The notes under the pieces: model-generated | Seen by the model: only the letters and a program-made list of their open reading frames with translations | The model's database searches: none | What the model was told of the DNA's origin: nothing | Position numbers and translations under genes: made by a program | Part shown: positions 36,041-44,348 of the stretch, in pieces | Numbering within the stretch: the first letter of the stretch is position 1 | How the letters are laid out: every line of letters starts with the position of its first letter | Source: Bacteroidota bacterium | GTDB taxonomy: Bacteria > Bacteroidota > Bacteroidia > Chitinophagales > BACL12 | Direction of reading: 5' to 3' | DNA: 64,000 nucleotides | Assembly (NCBI GenBank): GCA_016715425.1 | Contig: JADKAC010000001.1 | Location: 62,001-126,000 of the forward strand

Positions 36041-37276
36041 AGTAGAAAATTTTACAAAATTTGCAGAAGTACAAATGTAAGTTGCTTGTATTAAAAAATA
36101 CTGAAAAATGAATTCTTTTCATTAGAGTGAGATACTATAATTTTCTTGACGAGTTTTATGAAAATGATAGACCATCTTGCAAATTTGATGAGTGCTTTGG
36201 ATTGTAAAGAAAGAGTTATCTATGGTAGAACAAAAGATATACTAGAACAAAGATTATTATTAAAAATATGATGGGGGCCAATGTCGGTTATCAAAGGAAA
36301 CTATTAATAGGGAAGTAGTTTATAGCTTAGCCCTCGGATACTAAATACCTATAAATTATCTGAAGACCGAACGAGAAAAGATTAATGAAATCACAAATGA
36401 AAATATCCATCCGCTTTTTTAATGACCGTGAAGTGCGGGCTCTTTGGGATGACAAGCAAGGCAAGTGGTGGTTTTCGGTATTGGATATTGTGGGTGTTCT
36501 AAATGATGAAAGCGATTATAATAAAGTCCGCAATTATTGGAAATACCTGAAAGCTAAATTAAAGAAAGAAAATAGTGAAGTGGTTAGTGTTACTACCCAG
36601 TTCAAATTTATAGCTCCAGATGGCAAATTGCGTTTGGCGGATATGCTTGATAGCAATGGTGTATCGGCACTTGCCAAAAATTTTCCTAACAACAGGGCAA
36701 TGAAGTTTTTAGACTGGTTTCTCTATAGCGATACCAGTATTGACGGACAAAGTAAAAAGAAAGCATACACCCTTTTCGAAAGCAATTTGATAAATGAATT
36801 TGAAGTAGGGACAGCAAAAGGGCTACAACAAATACATGCTTACCTGTTTGGTGGCTTGTATGATTTTGCAGGGCAAATCAGGGAAAAAAACATTTCGAAA
36901 GGAGGGTATCAATTTGTATATGCACAACATTTAAAAACTACTTTGTTGCAAATAGATGCCATGCGGCAAACAAACCTTGATGACATAATATTCAAATATG
37001 CTGAAATGAACAAGGCACATCCTTTTATGGAAGGCAACGGCAGAAGCACGAGAATATGGCTGGATTTAATGTTGAAAAAAGAACTCAAAAAATGTGTCGA
37101 CTGGAGTAAAATCAGTAAAGAAAATTACATGAATGCCATGATAATAAGCACTGTTGACAGCAGTGTATTGGCGCAACTAATAGCAACTGCACTTACTAAT
37201 AAAATAAACGACAGGGAAATTTTTATGAAGGGTATTGATTACTCCTATTACTACGAAGAATGATATAAGATAGCAT
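35700..37276. repeat. Tandem duplication, unit 2
   Basis: Second copy of the 34016-35591 unit. The two units are separated by 108 bases (35592-35699) with no counterpart elsewhere in the window. The left edge begins GCAAAAGC and the right edge ends AGATAGCAT in both units. The noncoding part 36041-36384 is the copy of 34357-34700 and includes the shared stretch GCTTAGCCCTCGGATACTAA before the Fic gene; no other gene is seen in it. Confidence 0.9.
36385..37263 (+). CDS. BRO-N-Fic fusion protein (Fic/DOC AMP-transferase-like)
   Basis: A 292-residue fusion. Residues about 5-110 form a BRO-N/DinD-like domain (IRFFNDREVRALWDDKQGKW quoted in part, then WWFSVLDIVGVL), usually DNA-binding and common in phage proteins. 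Residues about 125-292 are a Fic domain with the full catalytic motif HPFMEGNGRSTR (212-223), whose His and Arg support transfer of AMP or another nucleotide to a target protein. The preceding helices include GLYDFAGQIREKNI, also typical. No separate antitoxin gene adjoins it. Fic proteins act as toxins or regulators; the target here is unknown. It is followed by a HipA-like gene. Confidence 0.85.
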   Translation: MKSQMKISIRFFNDREVRALWDDKQGKWWFSVLDIVGVLNDESDYNKVRNYWKYLKAKLKKENSEVVSVTTQFKFIAPDGKLRLADMLDSNGVSALAKNFPNNRAMKFLDWFLYSDTSIDGQSKKKAYTLFESNLINEFEVGTAKGLQQIHAYLFGGLYDFAGQIREKNISKGGYQFVYAQHLKTTLLQIDAMRQTNLDDIIFKYAEMNKAHPFMEGNGRSTRIWLDLMLKKELKKCVDWSKISKENYMNAMIISTVDSSVLAQLIATALTNKINDREIFMKGIDYSYYYEE

Positions 37277-37448
37277 AATAAATAAAAAAAATTGAGCGTT
37301 TGAAAAAATGAGACACATTAAAATTAATTTGCAGTGTGAAATAATTGAGATAGTAGGATAAATCTCAGGTTACTGTTTTTAATAGTGATAAAGGGTTACA
37401 ATTTTTTTTATTTATTAAGTTTAAATTTTTTATCACAAATAGACTTCT

Positions 37449-38264
37449 TTGATCCGACTGTCTAGTATAGAATTAATTGAACGACATCATGTACTTGAGA
37501 CAGGTACAAGACCATTGCTTGTCCATTGTTCAGATTTTAATTATTACATATGCAAGTATAACAGAACTAAAACAATTGCATATAAATTGGCTACAGAATA
37601 TCTAGCTGCTTCATTTTTGAAATTGTGGGATTTGTATATACCACCCTTTAATTTAATTCAAATTCAAAACAGACACTTAAATGCAGAAACTGGCATTGGA
37701 ATAATTAAAATTGACCAACCTTGTTTTGGGTCAATGCGCCTAAAAGATGCAGCGGAAGTTTCTGAGTACTACAATGAAATTAGTGCTGCTCAAAGTCGGA
37801 AATTTGCAGATAAAACAGAATTTTTAACAATAGCATTTTTTGATATCTGGATAAGTAATGATGATCGAAACATTAATAATTATAATATGCTTATTGTTAA
37901 TGAAAATGATGGGCAACACTTTGTTCCTATTGATCATGGTGATTGCTTTCACACAGTAAACCACCATCTTCAGAATTATCCAATAACAGAAATTGATAGT
38001 ATTCTTTCGAGTTCCATCTTATCTAAGCTTTACAAGGCATCTGAGCTTCGAAATGAGGGTTTTCTTGCCGCATTGATAGATAGGTGGTACTTTTGTTCTG
38101 AGAGTTGTAAAGCCAATTTAGAAGATTTAATTCAAGAAATACCTGATGAATGGCTTATTCCAAAGGAAAAATATTATGAGGAAATAAATACATATCTGTT
38201 TTCAGAAAAATGGTTTGAGACATGCATTCAAACATTTAGGGAGTATATTCAGTTATTAGAATAA
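37449..38264 (+). CDS. HipA-family kinase (HipA_2-like, short form)
   Basis: A 271-residue protein resembling short stand-alone HipA-like kinases. The N-terminus (SSIELIERHHVLETGTRPLLV) and core match the family. The catalytic and metal-binding stretch is TIAFFDIWISNDDRNINNYN followed by FVPIDHGDCF, equivalent to the NxDRxxxN and DxG motifs of HipA. The lysine expected for ATP may be the K in YICKYN. The ORF start is a TTG at 37449; no ATG is available nearby, so the exact start is uncertain. Its stop is 9 bases before the DUF3037-like gene, a common pairing. Confidence 0.72.
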   Translation: MIRLSSIELIERHHVLETGTRPLLVHCSDFNYYICKYNRTKTIAYKLATEYLAASFLKLWDLYIPPFNLIQIQNRHLNAETGIGIIKIDQPCFGSMRLKDAAEVSEYYNEISAAQSRKFADKTEFLTIAFFDIWISNDDRNINNYNMLIVNENDGQHFVPIDHGDCFHTVNHHLQNYPITEIDSILSSSILSKLYKASELRNEGFLAALIDRWYFCSESCKANLEDLIQEIPDEWLIPKEKYYEEINTYLFSEKWFETCIQTFREYIQLLE

Positions 38265-38273
38265 GGACAAACA

Positions 38274-39143
38274 ATGACAACTCATTACACAATATTAACA
38301 GTACAAATCAGACCCGAAATTCAAGAAAGAATTTCGATAGGCTTTGCTTTGTTTGATGATAATCAGGTATTTTTTAAATACTCAAAGCATAAACTCTCTG
38401 TTGCGAAAAGCTTATTATCTGTTGGTGCTTACAAATTATTAAATGATGCAATAGGAAATATTGAGTCTTCTGTAATAAATCAAAAGTCAAAGGAAAAGGA
38501 ATTTGAATTAACCAATTTCGGTAAAAAGAATAAAGAAATAATATCGGTAGAATATTTGAATTATTTGAGCAGATATAATACTAACCTGCTTACTTTTTCC
38601 AGTCCCAAAAAAATAGATGTGGATGCAAATAATGAAACCTTTATTTTACTATTCAAAAAATATGTTGATGATATAGCGGAGTCCAAAAAAATAAAATATG
38701 ATAATATTATTGAAGTGTTTAAAAGGGAAAATATAGTAAGATTAAAACGATATTATAATATTGAAAAGCAGCTTTCCTCTGACGATATTAAAGGATTAAT
38801 TGCACCAGTAAAGATTGACATGGTAGGAAAAAATGAAGATCCTGTATATGTAAAATCAGTTAATTTAAATCGGGAAGTTTCTCAAATCAAAAATGATCTA
38901 GCACAATTGGCATTCCTTTATATAGCATATGCTGAACAAAAAGTTAAAGCTAAAGCGTTTGTATTATCATCTGAACCATTCGAATCTAAAGCAATTAGTC
39001 AACACAAAATTTGGAATGAATTAAGAAAGAATAGTCAGTTTGAGTATGTTGATGCAAGTGAAGCTGAAAGGGTCTTGGAATATGCAGAAGATCATGGTGT
39101 CCATCCTCTCTTTCCGGAATCTACCGATGATGTTCCATTTTAA
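38274..39143 (+). CDS. DUF3037-like partner of the HipA-like kinase
   Basis: A 289-residue protein starting TTHYTILTVQIRPEIQERISIGFALFDD, where the pattern YTIL..QIRPEIQERISIGFALF resembles the start of DUF3037 proteins, which are often encoded next to short HipA-like kinases. The remainder is charged and helical, ending in an acidic tail (FPESTDDVPF). The function is unknown; the pairing suggests a partner or regulator of the kinase. The family call is from memory of the pattern and is moderate. Confidence 0.6.
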   Translation: MTTHYTILTVQIRPEIQERISIGFALFDDNQVFFKYSKHKLSVAKSLLSVGAYKLLNDAIGNIESSVINQKSKEKEFELTNFGKKNKEIISVEYLNYLSRYNTNLLTFSSPKKIDVDANNETFILLFKKYVDDIAESKKIKYDNIIEVFKRENIVRLKRYYNIEKQLSSDDIKGLIAPVKIDMVGKNEDPVYVKSVNLNREVSQIKNDLAQLAFLYIAYAEQKVKAKAFVLSSEPFESKAISQHKIWNELRKNSQFEYVDASEAERVLEYAEDHGVHPLFPESTDDVPF

Positions 39144-39284
39144 AATTTAAAAACTTATCCATCCCAGAATTGCTGCGTACTCACTCTGTGCCTTACTAAT
39201 AAAAAATGTCAGGACAAGCCTCTCATCCAACAAATTTTTATATAAAAAAAACGCCACCAAAAAATGGCGGCGGATTTTTTTCTC
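39144..39284. other. Intergenic segment before the first att-like site
   Basis: No gene is seen. It leads into a bidirectional terminator hairpin and the first tRNA-like scar. The whole gap to the next gene (39144-39451) also contains a perfect 10-bp inverted repeat at 39298-39325. Confidence 0.5.
39244..39282. terminator. Bidirectional terminator
   Basis: CGCCA (39252-39256) pairs with TGGCG (39265-39269), with an A-run at 39244-39251 and a T-run at 39275-39281. It can end the DUF3037-like gene on the plus strand, and on the minus strand would follow a tRNA whose 3' end scar lies just to the right. Confidence 0.7.
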
Positions 39285-39300
39285 TGTGATCCCGCTGGGA
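39285..39300. other. Attachment-site-like sequence, copy 1 (tRNA 3'-end-like)
   Basis: TGTGATCCCGCTGGGA is identical to 42020-42035. Read on the minus strand it resembles the end of a tRNA (T-stem 3' side CCCAG, acceptor CGGGATC, discriminator A). No tRNA body is attached, so it looks like a scar left by site-specific integration at a tRNA 3' end. Confidence 0.6.
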
Positions 39301-39325
39301 TATTAATTTATTGAGATTAATATCC
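39298..39325. repeat. Perfect inverted repeat with 8-base centre beside att-like copy 1
   Basis: GGATATTAAT (39298-39307) and ATTAATATCC (39316-39325) are perfect 10-bp arms around an 8-base centre (TTATTGAG). The left arm overlaps the last three bases of the att-like sequence. The geometry resembles tyrosine recombinase core sites; a hairpin of another kind is also possible. Confidence 0.5.
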
Positions 39326-39451
39326 TTTAATTATTTAAATATTTTTAATTAATTCTGAATTTATGCAATCGAAAAATGAAAAAAGCACTGTTGCAAAGTT
39401 GTAAATGGTTTTTCCATAATTCTAACTTTGAAAATGTATTAAATTTTTAGT

Positions 39452-40654
39452 TTACTCAGAAATAACAGTGACTTCTATTCCAGGTTGAAATTGCCATGAT
39501 GGTTGATCTTTTTGTCCTTTGGGGGCATCCCCTAATAATCCAATCTGTATATTATTGTTTTTGAGGGTAGGAATTTTTTGAGTACAATAAAACGGTATAT
39601 TCTTGACATTGTCTTTATCAAATAGCATATAACCATTAGGAGCAGGATTGTAAGGTATACCGTTTATCGACATAAATATAGCATAACTAAAACTCAATTG
39701 ATCAGAACCCCATTTTACAATATCTAAATGTCCTTTAACGGTGATTACTAAAGAATCAAATTGATTCGTAATTTCTTTAGAGATTGCAATAGGCGGTAAA
39801 ATATAATTCACATTTTCATTAAATGTATCGGAATTGTCCTTGACAACCTCTTTTAATATTACATTCGATTTTGGTAACAATGTGTCAGCGTCAAATTGCC
39901 TAATCATGATTCCAACATTTTTATTTTTTGGAGAATAATTTTTAAATACGACTTGATGATCATCAATTCTCTCCGTTATTGTTAAATGATAAAAGGATTT
40001 AATCTTAGCAGTTAGCGATTCGTCAAATTTATTCTCTGTTTGTATTGATAAATCGCCATTTACGACCATTAGGGTTATTGGTACAAAAAAAATGTCATCA
40101 TTTTCTTTTGTATGATTATTTATCCAATTTTTTAAGTCTAACTGTCCTTGGTAAGTTAACTTATCAAAAATGCCTAATACATCTCCTTGGACATATCTAA
40201 TTTTAGCTTCGTCAATAATTACACTCGCCTTTTTTATTGAGCGAATTTCATTTTTTACTTGCAAAGTATCAACCTTATCTAACATTTTAGATGAATCTTT
40301 AGAGTTTAACCAATTATCTGAAAAAATATCACGTTCATTTAAAGTGTACTCTTTTGGAAAACTTATATTATTGCCTTCTATGAGATTAAATCCTGAAATA
40401 TTAAAGGAAAGATTCTGTAATTGTTTACTATTAAATATGTCTTTGATTGTATGGGTGCCATCCTTTGATATTGCTATGAATGATCCGGGATCAATATCTA
40501 CGTCTGTAGGAAGAACAAACCAAGATGTAGATAAGTCGAAGTTTGGGGTTGCATTTTTATTTTTTTTCTCAAGGTATAGGTAATAAGCATATGAAATAAG
40601 AAAGGCAGATAAGGCGCATAAAAAAGAGATAAAAAATACTTTTGAAGTTTTCAT
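39452..40654 (-). CDS. Membrane-anchored protein of unknown function
   Basis: A 400-residue protein with one N-terminal hydrophobic segment at about 7-28 (FFISFLCALSAFLISYAYYLY), so it is anchored or exported with most of the chain outside the cytosol. The rest is mixed alpha-beta without a motif I can name; it includes KASVIIDEAKIRYVQGDVLG and a C-terminal beta-rich part (YNPAPNGYMLFDK, FQPGIEVTVISE). With the upstream neighbour at 40741-41811 it forms a likely two-gene operon between two att-like sites, suggesting island cargo. Confidence 0.7.
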   Translation of the reverse strand: MKTSKVFFISFLCALSAFLISYAYYLYLEKKNKNATPNFDLSTSWFVLPTDVDIDPGSFIAISKDGTHTIKDIFNSKQLQNLSFNISGFNLIEGNNISFPKEYTLNERDIFSDNWLNSKDSSKMLDKVDTLQVKNEIRSIKKASVIIDEAKIRYVQGDVLGIFDKLTYQGQLDLKNWINNHTKENDDIFFVPITLMVVNGDLSIQTENKFDESLTAKIKSFYHLTITERIDDHQVVFKNYSPKNKNVGIMIRQFDADTLLPKSNVILKEVVKDNSDTFNENVNYILPPIAISKEITNQFDSLVITVKGHLDIVKWGSDQLSFSYAIFMSINGIPYNPAPNGYMLFDKDNVKNIPFYCTQKIPTLKNNNIQIGLLGDAPKGQKDQPSWQFQPGIEVTVISE

Positions 40655-40740
40655 GGTTTTATATATTTTATTATTTAAATAATCAACTTTTTAAAAATTT
40701 TATTTCTTAGAAAATAATTGAAAACTTTTTAGTTCAGGCC

Positions 40741-41811
40741 TTATTCTTTTAAGGACTCTTTTATAATCGAAATATCAATCAAGTCAAGTGTTAAAGGAAT
40801 AGTTAATCCTTGACATGTGGACTCATTATTTGTAAATATTAAATCTACATAACCACTTTGAGGTACTTCCGCTGAAAGATTAAGTAATTTTTCACCTGGC
40901 ACTTTTGTATATCCAGCGTTTACGTAAGTATAAAAATGAGATATATCAGAAGAAAAAATTGTTTCACCTTTCGCTTTAAGGCCAATAATAGTCCTAAATG
41001 AAAAAGAATCTCCTAAATTGAGATTACAAGCATCATCTTTAATATCAAACTTGCCTGATACATTTATGTCTGTCCCAGGTTTGAATGGTCCAAATCGCAT
41101 TGAGGTTGATTCGTGAAGTCCGATTGAAATTGTATCCCTAGGCACTTTTACTTTATCAATATACTCCTTCTCACCATTCTTATTATCAACACCTTTTTTA
41201 GAATAAAAAGCAATTAATTCAGTTTCTGGATAAATGTCTGTAAGCATTTGAAAAAAGAAATCAAATTCACCATTCCAAGAAAATTCTTTAGACCATGTTT
41301 GGTTTGAAGTAATTTTTTTTTCTTTTGAATTTAATTGGACTTCCTCAAGGATACCGTCTGCATTCGTTGCAAATAATTTAGTTATCTGTAAATCTTTGTA
41401 CACGGGAGGACTAATCACTGTGATTAAAATATCATTATTTATTATTCTGCTGGTTATGGCAATTTTATTTTTATAATTTGTGCTGACACAATATTTCCAG
41501 GCGTCAATAGCTTTATCAGAAAGAAATTCAACATAGCTGTATTGGCTAAAAGATTTGTTTGTGTTTCCCTCATAGATATTTAATATGTTTTCGATATCAG
41601 TTTTAGTGTAATTCATATCGTTTTTAAAACCTAGAGGAATTGGCCCAGCCTCACTTGGTAAAATAATATTGAATTCAGAATTATCTGTAAATTCTTTCCC
41701 TTTGTTTTTAAAGGTTTCGATTTGCTGATAGATTCTTTCAGCTAGTTCTGATTTTGAGCTGTACTCAATTTTGTTTTTTTGGAGTACCTCGTTGCAATTA
41801 ATTTCAGGCAT
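40741..41811 (-). CDS. Protein of unknown function, island gene
   Basis: A 356-residue protein without signal peptide or membrane segment, starting MPEINCNEVLQKNKIEYSSK. I see no known domain. The first 180 residues are mixed; the C-terminal half has repeated beta-type stretches (FDFFFQMLTDIYPETELIAF, GLHESTSMRFGPFKPG, VPQSGYVDLIFTNNES). It is transcribed just before the membrane-anchored protein at 39452-40654 and may supply a partner for it. Both lie between the att-like repeats. Confidence 0.68.
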   Translation of the reverse strand: MPEINCNEVLQKNKIEYSSKSELAERIYQQIETFKNKGKEFTDNSEFNIILPSEAGPIPLGFKNDMNYTKTDIENILNIYEGNTNKSFSQYSYVEFLSDKAIDAWKYCVSTNYKNKIAITSRIINNDILITVISPPVYKDLQITKLFATNADGILEEVQLNSKEKKITSNQTWSKEFSWNGEFDFFFQMLTDIYPETELIAFYSKKGVDNKNGEKEYIDKVKVPRDTISIGLHESTSMRFGPFKPGTDINVSGKFDIKDDACNLNLGDSFSFRTIIGLKAKGETIFSSDISHFYTYVNAGYTKVPGEKLLNLSAEVPQSGYVDLIFTNNESTCQGLTIPLTLDLIDISIIKESLKE

Positions 41812-41970
41812 ATGATATTCTTTTATTAATGATTATTAAATACTTTTTTTAACTATAGAAGTTTGCTCTATAACTCAACTAATTGGATTATAAATGTACA
41901 AGGATTTTATATTTATTTTAATAATTCAAAATAAATTTTTTTGCAAGATTTTAAATGAATAGCCCAGTAA

Positions 41971-42003
41971 GAAAAATCCCTTGCAAACTATTGATTTGCA
42001 AGG
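41971..42003 (-). terminator. Terminator facing left, beside att-like copy 2
   Basis: CCTTGCAAA (41979-41987) pairs perfectly with TTTGCAAGG (41995-42003) around a 7-nt loop; on the minus strand GATTTTTC follows. This is the layout expected after a minus-strand tRNA whose 3' end would lie at 42020, matching how tRNA-Gln at 15246 is followed by its terminator. Confidence 0.65.
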
Positions 42004-42019
42004 AATTTGAATTGATTGG

Positions 42020-42040
42020 TGTGATCCCGCTGGGACTCGC
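42020..42040. other. Attachment-site-like sequence, copy 2 (tRNA 3'-end-like)
   Basis: The first 16 bases equal 39285-39300; the match to a tRNA end continues as CTCG, so the minus strand reads CGAGTCCCAGCGGGATCACA, like a T-loop, T-stem and acceptor end. The tRNA body is missing. The integrase gene starts about 165 bases to the right, so this is the probable left attachment site of the element. The rest of the gap 41812-42204 holds the terminator at 41971 and nothing else I recognise. Confidence 0.65.
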
Positions 42041-42204
42041 ATTTATGTATCTGATTGCACTTGTTTTCTTCTATAATTATTGAATATCAATTAGATATAA
42101 AAAAAATAAATTTTACTGATGCATTTAGATTTTATCAAAAGCGAGATTTGTTTTACCTATGTTTAACCAGTTTTCCTAACTTCGTGTATTAAATTAAATT
42201 GTAT

Positions 42205-43410
42205 ATGCCCACATTTAAAGTATTTGTCAATGATAGGAAGACAAACAAAATAGGTGAAGCCCCTATCTACTTAAGAATAATAAAAAATCGAAAATCTTCT
42301 TATATTTCCTTAGGCTATTATATAAGGCCAGAAGATTGGGATTCGAATAAAAGTGTAGTCAAAAAATCCCACCCAAATTCAAATCGGTTGAATAATTACC
42401 TTGCCGAAAAACTTTCAGAAGTCCAACGTCATACACTTGACCTAGAAAGCAAAAGCAAGGGCATTAATGTTAAGGAAATGAAAAAAGCAGTTGTGGGTGC
42501 AGTCTCTCCTAGTTTTTTAAAATATCTTGATCGCTTTTATCTAAGTCAAGAGGAGAAAGTGAGTGTAGGCACTTTTAATAAAATTAAAGGAGTTATTGAA
42601 AAAGTGAAGCAATTTGTTGGAAACAATGATTTGCTTTTTGATGATTTAACGGTTACTTGGCTTAAAAGCTATGAAACGTATATGAGGAATCATTTCAAAA
42701 ATTCAACAAATACTATTCACGCAAATTTTAAAGTAATTCGACGAATTATTAACGAAGCAATCAATGAAGATTTACTTCCTTTTGAAAAGAATCCTTTTCA
42801 TCGATTTAAGTTAAAAACTGAGAAAACAAATATTGAATATCTTACAGAAAAGGAATTGAAACTTATTGAAGAATTGGATTTAGTTACCAGAACAAAAATG
42901 GATATTCATAGAGATATGTATGTATTTGCCGCCTATACCGGAGGAATCAGAATATCAGATATTATTCAATTGAAATGGAAAAATTTTGATGGAGAGCGAA
43001 TTTATAAACAGGCTCAAAAAACAGGTGAGATTATTTCTATAAAGGTTCCAAGAGTTGGGCTAACAATACTTGAAAAGTATAAACAAAAAAAAGGGAAGCC
43101 AGAAGATTTTATTTTTCCAATATTAAAAAATGATGTAAATTATTCTGATCCAAAAAATTTGCATCGTGCAATTTCTTCTTCCACTGCATATGTAAATAAA
43201 AATTTGAAAATCATTGCTGAAGCAACGAAAATAACTAAGCGACTTCATTTTCATACTTCCCGCCATACCTTTGCAACATCAGCAATTCGAAAAGGGATGC
43301 GTTTTGAAAATGCTTCAAAAATATTGGGGCATACAAATATGAAAACAACTCAGATTTATGCAAAAATTGTAAATGAAGAGTTAGATAAGGCGATGGAAAT
43401 TTTTAATTGA
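42205..43410 (+). CDS. Tyrosine recombinase / phage-type integrase
   Basis: Site-specific recombinase that integrates and excises the mobile element. From the ATG at 42205 it has 401 residues (a TTG two codons earlier is less likely). The N-terminal arm-binding domain is about 1-90 (FKVFVNDRKTNKIGEAPIYL), the SAM-like core-binding domain about 100-200, and the catalytic domain about 210-390. Catalytic residues are Arg in TGGIRISDI (about 249), His and Arg in HFHTSRHTFA (about 350 and 353), His in ILGHTNM (about 376) and the nucleophile Tyr in TQIYAKI (about 385). It belongs to the Bacteroidota conjugative/mobilizable element integrases and lies next to a tRNA-end scar. Confidence 0.93.
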   Translation: MPTFKVFVNDRKTNKIGEAPIYLRIIKNRKSSYISLGYYIRPEDWDSNKSVVKKSHPNSNRLNNYLAEKLSEVQRHTLDLESKSKGINVKEMKKAVVGAVSPSFLKYLDRFYLSQEEKVSVGTFNKIKGVIEKVKQFVGNNDLLFDDLTVTWLKSYETYMRNHFKNSTNTIHANFKVIRRIINEAINEDLLPFEKNPFHRFKLKTEKTNIEYLTEKELKLIEELDLVTRTKMDIHRDMYVFAAYTGGIRISDIIQLKWKNFDGERIYKQAQKTGEIISIKVPRVGLTILEKYKQKKGKPEDFIFPILKNDVNYSDPKNLHRAISSSTAYVNKNLKIIAEATKITKRLHFHTSRHTFATSAIRKGMRFENASKILGHTNMKTTQIYAKIVNEELDKAMEIFN

Positions 43411-44348
43411 AACTTTCAATAATTCTTATTGTGTATATAGAAAATTGTGTACTAACCGGATTACCTCTTCATCAAAAACATTATTTAGATCAAGGTAAGG
43501 GATTTCTCGTCGAATATAATCACAGAGCAGTTGGAAAAGTCAGAATTGGCAGAATATTCTTACAGAGAATGCTTAATGAAAATCGACGAGACCATGTTCT
43601 TGCAGGAATTTGTAGGAATACAAATCCTAATGATGAGCCACCAATAATAAATGATGATTTTATTAGGAATGGTATCAATGATTATATAATACCAAAAGAA
43701 TTTGAAGAAAAAGCTTTACATCTGTTAAAATATATTTATGACAATGGTGGTAAAGCCTTTAAGCCAATTAGTTTCAATTCAAAATATGATTACACAATTG
43801 CTTATTCAGAAGATGGAAATGAATTAATCATAATTTTAAATCGATTGAAAGAAAGACATCAAATCGAATTTACCACTTTTGAACCGACCCCTAATGAAGT
43901 GATATTTGAAAATTTATTATTGACTGACAAAGGCGTTAATAAAATATTGGAAAAGAATCCACAGATTTTGATGATTGATTTGAATCATCAGAAAATTGCA
44001 ACAGGAATTGTGAATCTTGATTCCAAAATTGAAACTGCAAGGGAATTATTTTTTTCAACTCCTGAAAGTATTGAAAAAATGAGATCTGCATGTGAAACGT
44101 TAATTCATTTATTGGAGCCTTTAAGAACTGATTTAGAAAAATATCTCATTAAGAAAGATGTTAATACTTTCTTTCAAATTGTCAATGACTTTGATATAAG
44201 ACATAATAAAGCACATACTAAAACAATTGAGTACCCCGAACAATTAGAATGGGTTTTTTATTCTCTTTTAAATTCAATTAATCTGTATGTAAAACTTAAA
44301 GGCAAATTGAATTCTGATTTGAAAAATATTATGAATTATAATGATTAA
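43407..44348 (+). CDS. Protein of unknown function overlapping the integrase
   Basis: A 313-residue protein I do not recognise. The open frame starts with a TTG at 43407 that overlaps the integrase stop, giving tight coupling, but other starts such as the GTG about 8 codons on are possible. The middle part (FIRNGINDYIIPKEFEEKALHLLKYIYDNGGKAF) looks helical, and the C-terminus (VNDFDIRHNKAHTKTIEYPEQLEW) contains a HNKAH stretch reminiscent of HEPN-like RxxxxH motifs (RHNKAH). That resemblance is weak. It converges on the M41-like gene with a 4-base overlap. Confidence 0.6.
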   Translation: MKLSIILIVYIENCVLTGLPLHQKHYLDQGKGFLVEYNHRAVGKVRIGRIFLQRMLNENRRDHVLAGICRNTNPNDEPPIINDDFIRNGINDYIIPKEFEEKALHLLKYIYDNGGKAFKPISFNSKYDYTIAYSEDGNELIIILNRLKERHQIEFTTFEPTPNEVIFENLLLTDKGVNKILEKNPQILMIDLNHQKIATGIVNLDSKIETARELFFSTPESIEKMRSACETLIHLLEPLRTDLEKYLIKKDVNTFFQIVNDFDIRHNKAHTKTIEYPEQLEWVFYSLLNSINLYVKLKGKLNSDLKNIMNYND

